From contig PLWQ01000028.1 in the NCBI GenBank assembly GCA_003165595.1, positions 117,142-181,141 on the forward strand: a DNA stretch of 64,000 bases, written 5' to 3'. The notes beneath the pieces were generated by a model, which saw nothing but the letters and a program-made list of their open reading frames with translations, had not been told where the DNA came from and did not search any database. The DNA comes from Fibrobacterota bacterium. Lineage in GTDB: Bacteria > Fibrobacterota > Chitinivibrionia > Chitinivibrionales > FEN-1185. How positions within the stretch are numbered: position 1 is the stretch's first letter; every line of letters starts with the position of its first letter. Of this stretch, positions 35,144 through 43,727 are shown one piece after another. The position numbers were made by a program, and so were the translations under genes.

Positions 35144-38100
35144 CTATTGAGGAAGGAACAAATCCCCCAGAAAATCCGTCTGCTCGCTTTCGGCAGCCTT
35201 CTTCACATTCATTGCCGCAGTCTTCTCATACGTCTTGAGCTCTTCCTTGATATCCGCAACAAACGGCGACGGACGAGTGTCAATCGTTTTCCCGTACATC
35301 GTTCGCCGCCGGGCGGACGTCAAATACAGCCGCTCTTTCGCGCGCGTCATGCCCACGTAGAAAAGCCGGCGTTCTTCGGCAGGATCAAAATGTTTTCCCT
35401 CACGCTTGAGCGGCACAAGCCCGTCTTCACACCCGGCAATAAATACAACGGGGAATTCGAGGCCCTTTGAGGCATGCAGCGTGAGCAGCGACACCCGTTC
35501 CACACGAATGTCTGCCGGTTCTTCTTTCTGCTGAAGTAAGATGTAATCAAGGAATGATTGCACGCTCGCGTGAAACGCCGCGATGTGCTGCAGGCGATCG
35601 AGAAGACCTCCGACACGGTCGTCTTTTTCAAGCATAGCCGCAACAGGGGACTCCTGCGCAAAACGCCCGAGCGCGGCTGCAGCATCCGTGTCCGACGATT
35701 CGCCCAATTCTCCTGGTGCATGCTCCAACAGATATGCAACGGCCTCTTTGACAAAAGGATATTGTGCCAGCGGTTTTTCACCCGACACCTGAAAGGGAAT
35801 GCCGCTCCGTTCAAACGCCTCAACCAGCGGTCCGCTTTGAGCGTTGGTCCGGTACAGGACAGCAAAGTCGCCGAATGATTTTCCGTCGGTATCGCCGCTG
35901 TCAAGGCGACCGCTGTCATGCGAGAACATACTCGTGCCTCCCACGAGTTTTTCCAGCTGGTGAACGATATATTCCGCCTCGGCCTTCTCCGTTGCCGTCT
36001 CGTGGATGGTGAGCCTTCCATTACCCAGGAAACGGGCCACCAGAAGCGGCGCTGAGTCCGTATTACCCGAGGCTATAACATGGCCGGATGCCTCAAGCAG
36101 GTTGGCCGCCGACCGGTAGTTCTCCGAAAGAACCATTGTGGCCGCGCCGGGAAACGATGCTTCGAATTGTTCGAAGAACCGGATGTCAGATCCCCTAAAT
36201 CCGTATATCGCCTGGTTCGGATCGCCGATTGCGGTGAGCGACACGCCGTCCTTAACAAGCAAAGTAAGCAGCGCGTGCTGCGCTGCATTGATGTCCTGGA
36301 ATTCGTCGACAAGAACAGAGCGGTACGTTGCGCGAACCTGGTTAATCGCCATGGCATTTTTTGACAAAAGGCGCACCGCCTCTTCAAGCAGATCATCAAA
36401 ATCCAGAACGTTTGCGGCACGCAACTGCGCTTTGTAAAGATCAACATCTTCTTGAGCCTCGCCGGGCATGCCGGCGCGCGCCCTTCCAATAACTTCCAGC
36501 TTTGCCCTGCGCTCGGCAGCAGGTGCGGTAGGCCATGCCCTTGCGGCAGCGGCGCTGCAATCGTCATCGGATGCGATACGAAAGTCCGCTGGAATCCCTG
36601 CTTCTGCCGCATTCGCGCGAAGAATACCGAGGCAGAATTGGTGAAACGTGCCGACCGTCACAATTGCGTGCAATTCCGGCCCGATGAGCTTGCAAATGCG
36701 CTCGCGCATCTCTTCGGCTGCTTTGTTGGTGAAGGTGACGGCGAGAATCTTCTCGTTTGCCGCGCACCTCGCGGCGGCTTTTACGATCCGATGGACAAGG
36801 GTGTGAGTCTTGCCCGTACCAGGCCCTGCGATAATGAGGAGATGGGAGCCGCCGTAATTTACGGCCGCGAGTTGCGCTTTGTTAAGGTTTGGCGCGTGGG
36901 TGCCGGCTGAGGCCGGCGCCGCGTTTTGATTGTGCGGCGAGTCTGCGGTGCGGACTTTTTTTTTATGCCGCGGAAGGGCTGCAGCAGCGCTGTCTTCCGA
37001 ATCCGCCTTCGGCGCCTGTGACGCGCCGGCGGGCGCGCCATCGCCGAAAAGATTCACCTGCCCTTTCTTACCCGCACGCTCCTTATCGGAAAAAATCTTT
37101 ATGATTCCATATTCGCCATCATATCCCGCCTTCACCGAGACCTCGCCGCTCCTCACCCGCCTGACGCCCTCGCTCACCAGCGCGCCCGCCGTCTTTTCTA
37201 TCCGGTCAAGCGGCGCATCGAGCAATATCGACAGTTCGTTGCCCACGGCTCCAGCGAGCCGCCAATACAGGCTTTCCACCTTTTGCGACGCAGGCCCCAC
37301 TCCCAGGCAATCACCGATAATCTCGCTCAGAGGAATCATGCTGTGATACGGCCGCCAGCGTTTGCCTTTTGCGCCGTCGGGCCGGTCGGCAAGCTCTTCG
37401 ACTCTGGCCATCACGCCAACGGTTACGGGCTTTCCGCACACGGGACACAGGCCCTTGTTCTTGATTGTTTCACGCGGATGCAGGCGCGTCCCGCATTTGC
37501 GGTGGCCGTCAAAGTGATATTTGCCTTCCTCGGGGAAGAACTCCAGCGTGCCCGCCAGACCCCGGCTGCCGGGATTTCGCAATGCGTCAAGTATGCCACA
37601 ATACGAAAGGTCGGTTTCGAAAATGTTCGCCTCGCGTCCGAGCTTGTTGGGCGAATGAGCGTCGGAATTGGAGACAAGCACGAAAGAGTCGAGCGACGAG
37701 AGGCGCCAGTTCATTGCGGGATCTGACGACAGCCCCGTTTCCAGCGCATAGACGTACCTGGTGAGGTCGCCGAAGCATTCCTCGATGGAGTCGAAGCCGC
37801 TCTTGGAGCCCAGCGCCGAAAACCAGGGCGTCCAAACGTGAGCCGGAATCAGGAACGCGTCGGGATCGCACGACAGCACGATGTCGAGCAGGTCGCGCGA
37901 GTCAAGCCCGAGTATGGGCCTGCCGTCGGAGCGGATATTGCCCATGCCGCCGAGCTTTGCCGCAAGCTTGTCGGCGGCATCCAGGCTTGGCAAATACACC
38001 ACGTTGTGCACCTTGCGCACCGCGCCATCCCGTTTGTAAATGCTGGAGATTTCCGTCGAAAGGAGAAAGCGGACCGTTCCTTTGCACGATGGGGGAATGC

Positions 38101-38335
38101 CCGCCGCCACCGCGCAGCAATATTCGGGCTTGAGTTCGAAAAGCCCGTTGCCGCACGGCGCGAGTTTCTGCTTGATTTCCGCAAGCCATCCCGGATGCAC
38201 GCAATCGCCGGTGGCCACCACGGTAATGCCCTTGATCTGCGCCCACAACCACAGGTGCTCCAGGTCGAGCTGGCTGCTTGTCGCGCGGGAATACTTGGAG
38301 TGGATGTGGAGGTCGGCGTAATATTTCATGACCAT
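35144..38335 (-). CDS. Endonuclease Q (PHP) fused to UvrD/Rep-type DNA helicase
   Basis: 1063 aa in two enzymes. Residues 1-410 match endonuclease Q: the PHP metal motif ADLHIHSKYSRATS (HxH at 10 and 12), SKSGFDSIEECFGDL, ETGLSSDPAMNW, VSNSDAHSPNKLGREANIFE, and a zinc-binding segment with C281, C297 and C300. EndoQ nicks DNA 5' of deaminated bases. A Pro/Ala/Lys linker (about 415-480) joins an SF1A helicase: Walker A IAGPGTGKTHT (about 503-513), VDEFQDIN, AIGDPNQAIYGFRGSD, LSENYRSA, LTLHASKGLEFPVVFIAG and RRLFYVGMTRAKERL. All helicase motifs are intact, so the fusion is probably active. ATG at 38335 or 38329; neither has a clear Shine-Dalgarno. Predicted to link recognition of deaminated DNA with strand removal. 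Confidence 0.9.
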   Translation of the reverse strand: MVMKYYADLHIHSKYSRATSSQLDLEHLWLWAQIKGITVVATGDCVHPGWLAEIKQKLAPCGNGLFELKPEYCCAVAAGIPPSCKGTVRFLLSTEISSIYKRDGAVRKVHNVVYLPSLDAADKLAAKLGGMGNIRSDGRPILGLDSRDLLDIVLSCDPDAFLIPAHVWTPWFSALGSKSGFDSIEECFGDLTRYVYALETGLSSDPAMNWRLSSLDSFVLVSNSDAHSPNKLGREANIFETDLSYCGILDALRNPGSRGLAGTLEFFPEEGKYHFDGHRKCGTRLHPRETIKNKGLCPVCGKPVTVGVMARVEELADRPDGAKGKRWRPYHSMIPLSEIIGDCLGVGPASQKVESLYWRLAGAVGNELSILLDAPLDRIEKTAGALVSEGVRRVRSGEVSVKAGYDGEYGIIKIFSDKERAGKKGQVNLFGDGAPAGASQAPKADSEDSAAAALPRHKKKVRTADSPHNQNAAPASAGTHAPNLNKAQLAAVNYGGSHLLIIAGPGTGKTHTLVHRIVKAAARCAANEKILAVTFTNKAAEEMRERICKLIGPELHAIVTVGTFHQFCLGILRANAAEAGIPADFRIASDDDCSAAAARAWPTAPAAERRAKLEVIGRARAGMPGEAQEDVDLYKAQLRAANVLDFDDLLEEAVRLLSKNAMAINQVRATYRSVLVDEFQDINAAQHALLTLLVKDGVSLTAIGDPNQAIYGFRGSDIRFFEQFEASFPGAATMVLSENYRSAANLLEASGHVIASGNTDSAPLLVARFLGNGRLTIHETATEKAEAEYIVHQLEKLVGGTSMFSHDSGRLDSGDTDGKSFGDFAVLYRTNAQSGPLVEAFERSGIPFQVSGEKPLAQYPFVKEAVAYLLEHAPGELGESSDTDAAAALGRFAQESPVAAMLEKDDRVGGLLDRLQHIAAFHASVQSFLDYILLQQKEEPADIRVERVSLLTLHASKGLEFPVVFIAGCEDGLVPLKREGKHFDPAEERRLFYVGMTRAKERLYLTSARRRTMYGKTIDTRPSPFVADIKEELKTYEKTAAMNVKKAAESEQTDFLGDLFLPQ

Positions 38336-38438
38336 GAAAATACGTAATCTTTAAGTATCGGGGGAGAAGTAATGGTAGTCTCATCATGGTGCGGAAGAAC
38401 TGCGGGCCGTACCGAGGCTGACCGGTATTCCTGAACTC

Positions 38439-38468
38439 TTGAAAAAATCTTGATTCGGAATCAATAAT
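38439..38468 (+). promoter_or_regulatory. Candidate promoter with 15-bp palindrome in its spacer
   Basis: TTGAAA (38439-38444) and AATAAT (38463-38468) are 18 bp apart on the plus strand. The palindrome TTGATTCGGAATCAA (38450-38464) fills most of the spacer and touches the -10 box, a classic place for a repressor. It is about 115 bp upstream of the divergent EndoQ-helicase gene, so it may control that gene instead or as well. Confidence 0.4.
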
Positions 38469-38474
38469 TCTTTT

Positions 38475-38627
38475 CCCACAAACGTAATCTGGGTGATTTT
38501 GAAAGAAAAGGAACGCGGCAATCAAGCGAACGAAGCGTTCCCGACCGATATTCCCCCCGGGCGACTGACAGATGCAACTTCGCTGCACAAGCGAGGAGGC
38601 GCTGTCAGCCGCCTCCCCTTTTTTTCA
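38475..38627 (+). ncRNA. Candidate small RNA ending in a strong terminator
   Basis: No gene fits this plus-strand interval, yet it ends in a terminator: GGAGGCG (38595-38601) pairs with CGCCTCC (38610-38616), then a run of T. The upstream promoter-like pair would start a transcript of about 150 nt. Hairpins GGAACGC...GCGTTCC and CTGACAG...CTGTCAG are visible inside. It does not resemble 6S, SRP or tmRNA. The terminator could instead be antisense to the cupin gene end. Confidence 0.3.
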
Positions 38628-38987
38628 CACATTTCTCCGTACCATCTCCGGCGAAAATGCCGGTACGCACACCGCAATGTATTCGGCTCCTTCCGCGCCC
38701 GGCGTGGAGTACTGTACCCATTCGCCCGCCGCGGCGATCACCGCCTGACCGGCGCTCACGTCGATTGTTCCGGTCTTGCAGGCAACACGGAGACTGCCTT
38801 TGAGCACGACGCTGTACTCGTCGAACACGGGCGTCTGGCCCGGTTCAACCCAGCCCGATGGACTTTTCATTCGTGCAACGCTTACTGCCTGCGTCTGCGA
38901 ATTCACCCGGCCAATGAATTCTTCGATCTTCTTGGGCTTGTTGCCGGCTGCGGTGACGATGGTGGGATTTTCGATGAGTCTGGGCAT
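38625..38987 (-). CDS. Small cupin-domain protein
   Basis: 120-aa single-domain cupin (RMKSPSGWVEPGQTPVFDEY, then VVLKGSLRVACKTGTIDVSA, GQAVIAAAGEWVQYSTPGAE). The metal-binding His residues of motif 1 are not all present, so it may not be an enzyme. Stand-alone cupins of this sort are often sensors or isomerases. GGAACC-like spacing before the ATG gives only a weak ribosome-binding site. Function unknown. Confidence 0.8.
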   Translation of the reverse strand: MPRLIENPTIVTAAGNKPKKIEEFIGRVNSQTQAVSVARMKSPSGWVEPGQTPVFDEYSVVLKGSLRVACKTGTIDVSAGQAVIAAAGEWVQYSTPGAEGAEYIAVCVPAFSPEMVRRNV

Positions 38988-39060
38988 GGGAAGGGTTCCT
39001 TTCTGTCCAAGGTTACAACGGAGTCTGCGGGTACAAAATAATATGCATTTGGCAGAACAC

Positions 39061-39448
39061 TGCCGGGGTTTATTTGCACGACCTCACCCATGGCCTTTCT
39101 CCTATTGGAGGGGGGGGGAACGGTATCAATTTCCATCTTTTGTGTTCTCATTGCCGCGAGCCGCAGCACAGGATGTGCGTAGACCATCCCGCAAAGCGGG
39201 ACCCGAAGCATGGTCGCGCCAGCGGCGCAAAAGACCCGAAGCTGGATGCGGAGCGTGAACAAAGCGGCATACCGCTGGGGTTGCGTTGCGAAGGGCCGAC
39301 GCCTCGCGAGCGTCAAGCGAGCGACTTTGGCGCGGCCCTTCGCAGGAAGGGGTGTGCCCCCGGATCGCCGCCGCGCCCTTCGGCATTTGAGGCCTTTTTG
39401 GGTGCGGCGGAAGCCGGGGGCCAGGGGGAACCGCGTAGCGGTGCCCCC
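39061..39448. repeat. Structured repeat island 1 (repeat family 1, copy A at 39286-39448)
   Basis: Non-coding, GC-rich DNA before pyrR. Copy A has three hairpins in order. P1: GCGAAGGGCCG (39288-39298) with CGGCCCTTCGC (39333-39343), enclosing GCGAGCGA. Then GGAAGGGGTGTG. P2: CCCCCGG with CCGGGGG (39357-39363/39414-39420), interior ATCG/AAG, inner CCGCCGC with GCGGCGG. Then CCAG. P3: GGGGG..ACCGC with GCGGT..CCCCC (39424-39448). The same order recurs at 42618-42751 and, inverted, at 45936-46026 with different stem sequences. Short open frames here are not genes. Confidence 0.8.
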
Positions 39449-39507
39449 ATTAAATTATTAGCAAAAAATCTTCTTACTTTCATCAAATAAAACTATTTTG
39501 TTACCCG

Positions 39508-40056
39508 ATGAAGCAGATCGAACTCCTCATGGACGCGACTGCCCTCGATCGGGCGCTCACCCGTATTTCCCATCAAATTCTCGAAAAGAACTCTCGTCTG
39601 GACAATCTCGGCATCGTGGGCATGCAGACGCGCGGCGTGTTTCTTGCACAGCGCATCGCGGAGAAGATCAATGCGCTTGAAAAGACCTCGCTCTCCACGG
39701 GTGTGCTCGACATCACCATGTACCGCGACGATTACCGCATGGCGCTCAAGCAGCCCAAGGTAAAAGTTACCAACATTCCCTTCGACATCAACGGCGTGGA
39801 CATGGTCCTTGTCGACGATGTGCTTTACACAGGGAGAACAGTTCGGGCGGCGCTGGAAGCGCTCAACGATTTTGGCAGGCCCAAAACCATTCAGCTTGCC
39901 GTGCTCATCGACCGCGACTTCCGCGAAATGCCCATCCGCGCCGATTACATCGGCATGACCGTTACCACCAGGAAGAACCAGGAAGTGGCGCTCAAGGTCA
40001 AGGAAATAGACGGCGAAGACTCGGCGTGGCTCATGGAACTCGAAAAAGGCGACTAG
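39508..40056 (+). CDS. pyrR: PyrR-type uracil phosphoribosyltransferase / pyr regulator
   Basis: 182-aa PRTase-fold protein. GIVGMQTRGVFLAQRI and the PRPP-binding motif VLVDDVLYTGRTVRAAL are diagnostic, and the overall length matches PyrR. It heads pyrR-pyrB-pyrC (2-bp gap to pyrB), as in Gram-positive and some other operons where PyrR controls pyr mRNA. No terminator/antiterminator pair is visible in the 60 bp before the gene; a structured repeat lies just upstream. It may act as UPRTase, regulator or both. Confidence 0.92.
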   Translation: MKQIELLMDATALDRALTRISHQILEKNSRLDNLGIVGMQTRGVFLAQRIAEKINALEKTSLSTGVLDITMYRDDYRMALKQPKVKVTNIPFDINGVDMVLVDDVLYTGRTVRAALEALNDFGRPKTIQLAVLIDRDFREMPIRADYIGMTVTTRKNQEVALKVKEIDGEDSAWLMELEKGD

Positions 40057-40057
40057 C

Positions 40058-40984
40058 GTGCCTCTTTCAATCAAGCATTTACTCGGCCTCGAAGGCGTCC
40101 CGCGGGAAGACATCACCCTCATTCTCGACACTGCCGACAATTTCCACGAAGTACTGCAGCGGGAAATCAAGCAGGTCCCCACGCTTCGCGGCAAAACCGT
40201 GGTGAACCTGTTCTTCGAAAACAGCACCCGCACGAGAATGTCGTTCGAGCTTGCCGAGAAACGGCTTTCGGCCCAGCCGCTCAATTTCTCCACGTCCACG
40301 AGCTCTGTTGCCAAAGGGGAATCACTTCGCGACACCATGCGCAACATAGAAGCCATGAAGATCGACATGGTGGTGGTGCGCCACAACGCCGCGGGAGCGC
40401 CGTCGTTTCTCACCCGCTGCACCGACGCCGCAATCATCAATGCGGGCGACGGCCTGCACGAGCATCCCACGCAGGCTCTGCTCGACATGATGACGATACG
40501 CAGAAAATTCGGCAGGCTCGAAGGTCTCAAGGTGGCCATAGTCGGCGACATTCTGCACAGCCGTGTTGCGCGCAGCAATGCCTGGGGCATGAAAACCATG
40601 GGTATGGACGTTACGCTGTGCGGGGCTCCCACGCTCTTGCCCCAGCATCCCGAGGTGCTCGGCGTGCGCGTCACCGATAACATGGATGCAGCGCTGTCCG
40701 GCGCCAACGTGGTGATGCTCCTTCGCCTTCAGTTGGAGCGCCAGGGAGCAGGCCTGTTCCCGTCGATACGGGAATACCGGGATCGCTACGGGCTCGATCT
40801 TGATAAACTCAACAAGCTCCCCAGCGACATCATCGTGATGCATCCCGGCCCCATCAACCGCGGCATCGAACTCGCAAGCAACGTCGCCGACAGCGGCAGG
40901 AGCGTCATCCTCGACCAGGTAACCAACGGCGTCGCGGTGCGAATGGCTGTTCTCTTCTTGCTTGGAGGCGGAGAAATTGAATAG
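40058..40984 (+). CDS. pyrB: Aspartate carbamoyltransferase catalytic subunit
   Basis: Second step of de novo pyrimidine synthesis (carbamoyl phosphate + aspartate). The 308-aa protein has the carbamoyl-phosphate site FFENSTRTRMSFE, the SSVAKGESLRDT loop, GDGLHEHPTQALLDMMT, and VMHPGPINRGIE. GTG start 2 bp after the pyrR stop. No pyrI regulatory gene is present, so it should be an unregulated trimer or form a complex with dihydroorotase. Confidence 0.96.
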   Translation: MPLSIKHLLGLEGVPREDITLILDTADNFHEVLQREIKQVPTLRGKTVVNLFFENSTRTRMSFELAEKRLSAQPLNFSTSTSSVAKGESLRDTMRNIEAMKIDMVVVRHNAAGAPSFLTRCTDAAIINAGDGLHEHPTQALLDMMTIRRKFGRLEGLKVAIVGDILHSRVARSNAWGMKTMGMDVTLCGAPTLLPQHPEVLGVRVTDNMDAALSGANVVMLLRLQLERQGAGLFPSIREYRDRYGLDLDKLNKLPSDIIVMHPGPINRGIELASNVADSGRSVILDQVTNGVAVRMAVLFLLGGGEIE

Positions 40985-42320
40985 GAAACCGGGCGGTCAG
41001 ACCATATACCTTCCGGGCCAGGAAGCCCACCCGGCGTGCATCCTGATCCGCAACGGTCGAGTCATTGATCCGGCCAACGGCGTAGACGACCTGCTCAACG
41101 TGGGCGTGGAAAACGGCGTTGTCAACTTTATCGGCAAGGAACTCCCCGAGAGGTTCCGGCCCCAGGAAGAGATCAACGCCGAAGGAATGTGGGTAGTTCC
41201 CGGCCTTATGGACATGCACGTGCACCTGCGCGAACCAGGCCGCGAAGACAAGGAAACCATAGAAACCGGCACCCAGGCCGCTGCCGCGGGCGGTTTCACC
41301 GCGGTCGCATGCATGCCCAACACGAATCCGGTGCTCGACGAGGAATCCAAGATCCGCTACGTGGTGCAGCGCGGCATGTACTGCCCTTGCCGCATCTTCC
41401 CCATAGGATCTATCACCAAGGGTCTTCTCGGCGAGGAGCTCTCGCCGTTCGGCGAAATGGTGCGCGCAGGCGCGCGCGCCGTGAGCGACGACGGAAAGAG
41501 CGTCCGGAAATCCAACATGATGAAGAACGCGCTCAACTACTCAAAGTCGTTTAGAATCCCGGTCATCTGCCACTGCGAAGACTGCGACCTTTCGGCCGGC
41601 GGCCACATGAACGAAGGCCTGGTGTCAACACGGCTGGGCCTGCGCGGCATCCCGTCAATCGCGGAGGACATTATTGTCACGCGCGACATCATGCTTGCAG
41701 AGTATACGGGGGCGCGCATACACATTGCGCACGTGTCCACCAGCGGCAGCCTGGCCGCGATCCGCGACGCAAAGAAGCGAGGCGTGAATGTCACGTGCGA
41801 GACCTGTCCCCATTACTTTACACTGTGCGACACCGACATCGGCGACTACGACACCAACCGGAAGATGAATCCGCCGCTGAGCACCCCTGCCGACCGCAGT
41901 CAAATTGTGGCTGCGCTGGCAGACGGCACCATCGACGTGATCGCCTCCGACCACGCGCCGCACGTTTCGGAGGAAAAAGACGTGGAATTCGACGCCGCGA
42001 ACTTCGGCGTTATCGGCCTCGAAACGTCGCTTGCGGTGGCGCTCACCTACCTCGTTGACAAAGACATACTCATGCCCGCCGACCTCGTGGAAAAGATGAG
42101 CCTCAACCCCAACCGCATCCTGGGCCTCGACGGCGGCACACTCTCCAAAGGGAAACGCGCAGACATCACCATCATCGACCCCAAGACAAAGTGGAAGGTC
42201 GACTCCGCCGATTTCTTCTCCAAGTCCCGCAACACGCCGTTTGAGGGGTTCGAACTCAAAGGCTGCGCACACGCGACCATTCTGGGCGGCGCGATTGTGT
42301 ATATGAGAAATACGAAATAG
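40977..42320 (+). CDS. pyrC: Dihydroorotase (class I type)
   Basis: Third step of de novo pyrimidine synthesis. I choose TTG 40977, just after GGAGGCGGAG and overlapping the pyrB end by 8 bp; TTG 40962 is in frame but lacks this spacing. The 447-aa amidohydrolase has the metal site DMHVHLREPGRED, CMPNTNPVLD, HIAHVSTSGS, CETCPHYFTL and ASDHAPH. Overlap with pyrB suggests a physical complex as in other bacteria with this order. Confidence 0.95.
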   Translation: MNRKPGGQTIYLPGQEAHPACILIRNGRVIDPANGVDDLLNVGVENGVVNFIGKELPERFRPQEEINAEGMWVVPGLMDMHVHLREPGREDKETIETGTQAAAAGGFTAVACMPNTNPVLDEESKIRYVVQRGMYCPCRIFPIGSITKGLLGEELSPFGEMVRAGARAVSDDGKSVRKSNMMKNALNYSKSFRIPVICHCEDCDLSAGGHMNEGLVSTRLGLRGIPSIAEDIIVTRDIMLAEYTGARIHIAHVSTSGSLAAIRDAKKRGVNVTCETCPHYFTLCDTDIGDYDTNRKMNPPLSTPADRSQIVAALADGTIDVIASDHAPHVSEEKDVEFDAANFGVIGLETSLAVALTYLVDKDILMPADLVEKMSLNPNRILGLDGGTLSKGKRADITIIDPKTKWKVDSADFFSKSRNTPFEGFELKGCAHATILGGAIVYMRNTK

Positions 42321-42779
42321 TTAATTTGCAAGTGCGTTTTGTGCGGCGGAAGTTTCCCCCTCGCTTCAGCCCGCGCATTGCGCGGTCTTCCGGCGCTTTC
42401 CGCCCTTCTTGTTGGGTGGGCGCATTCCCCTCCTGGGTGACCCCCATGTTGGATTATCGCGAGATAGAAACGACGGTTGGGGGGCACCCGCGAAGCGGCA
42501 GCTGTGAAGCGCAGAATAACAACCTTGCCTCCACCGCTATCATTTCGAAGGTGAAGAGATCGAAGCCGAAGGAATTTGCGTTTCCATGGCCGCGAAGCGG
42601 CGTACCGCAGAGAAGGCGTTGCGGGAACACGGTACGCGCATTGCGCGAGCGATGCGCCTCGTGCGTGTTCCCGCTGGAAGGGGTGTGGGCGCAGATCACC
42701 GCCGCATAGCCGCGGAAGCTGCGCCCCAGGGGAAACCGGCTACGGTTTCCCGGCAAAGAGATCTTGAACTAAAGGGTGT
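42321..42779. repeat. Structured repeat island 2 (repeat family 1, copy B at 42618-42751)
   Basis: 459 bp between pyrC and tssG, no gene. Copy B: P1 GCGGGAACACG (42621-42631) with CGTGTTCCCGC (42664-42674), again enclosing GCGAGCGA; GGAAGGGGTGTG; P2 GGGCGCAG with CTGCGCCC (42687-42694/42719-42726) with the same ATCA/AAG interior; CAG; P3 GGGAAACCG with CGGTTTCCC (42730-42751). Compared with copy A most P1 pairs are changed on both strands together. The 5' part (42340-42450) holds what looks like a degraded inverted copy. Confidence 0.8.
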
Positions 42780-43727
42780 TTATTCTATTGTAATCGCCTG
42801 AATATCACTCTTCTTATCTGACTTTCCCAGCGCCGACGTCTCTCCCAGCCTGCTGTTGTCCTGTCCCAGTATCACGGGCACAAGCTCGCTGCTCTCCAGT
42901 TTTACTTCGATGTCGAACTCCAGCGGATCGGAAAGAAACAACGTCACGAGCTTCTTCATGGCGGCGATGTTCTGTGAACTCGGCAGGAACGATTCGAATT
43001 TTTCGCGCGGCAGCGGCCCCACCGAGACGCGGAACTTTCCCGAAATGTCCCATTTCCTTGTCCCGCACATGGACGTGATGCCAAGCTGCGAGTCGACGCC
43101 CACACGTGTGGGATTGGAAATCTCGGTCCAGCGCGGCTGCCATTCGCATATTGCAACCGGCAGGCTGCCGAAGAAATCCGACAGCATGGAACGCAGCGCT
43201 TCTTTCGAACGCGCTTTTCCGACCAGGCTTCCCGTATAGGCAAGCGCACGGGAATAAAAAGGATCGCCCAGCCTCGCACCGTCCATGCCGGCAAGGCTGG
43301 CGATGCGCTGCGCAATCACGTTGGCCGAAAGGCCGGCCGACATGGAAACAAAACGGTATTTCTGCCATGCGCGGTAAAACAGCGTGTACATGCGATGGTT
43401 GAACATGGCAAGGAAATCGCGAAGCGGCTCGGAGGTGTCCTCGTGGCGCGCTATGTATTCTGTAAAGTACAGCGGCAGCGGCGACGACACGCCCACCAGG
43501 CCCATAAACGACAGCACAAATTCAACGCCGTCCTTTGTCTCATGCACCGAGGCGATGTCGCTGGGCGGGAAGGCAAGCGACGTATCGGACACGAGGCGAA
43601 CCCGGCCCGACTCAATCGGTTTTGCCGCGCCCTGCTCCCTACGATACTTTTCTTCGAGGAGCGAAAGCGCCTGGAAAAAATTGAAGTTGTAGCCCTCCTG
43701 GCGGAGGCGCTGGATCAGATCAGCCAC
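42780..43727 (-). CDS. tssG: T6SS baseplate protein TssG
   Basis: 315 aa. The start is GTG 43727, preceded by GGAGGGAAAGAA and overlapping the tssF end by 13 bp; a longer frame reading back into tssF is not protein-like. LIQRLRQEGYNFNFFQALSL and the following DTSLAFPPSDIAS and GLVGVSSPLPLYFTEYI match the ImpH/VasB (TssG) family. TssG joins TssE, TssF and TssK in the baseplate wedge. Last gene of tssE-F-G. Confidence 0.92.
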   Translation of the reverse strand: MADLIQRLRQEGYNFNFFQALSLLEEKYRREQGAAKPIESGRVRLVSDTSLAFPPSDIASVHETKDGVEFVLSFMGLVGVSSPLPLYFTEYIARHEDTSEPLRDFLAMFNHRMYTLFYRAWQKYRFVSMSAGLSANVIAQRIASLAGMDGARLGDPFYSRALAYTGSLVGKARSKEALRSMLSDFFGSLPVAICEWQPRWTEISNPTRVGVDSQLGITSMCGTRKWDISGKFRVSVGPLPREKFESFLPSSQNIAAMKKLVTLFLSDPLEFDIEVKLESSELVPVILGQDNSRLGETSALGKSDKKSDIQAITIE

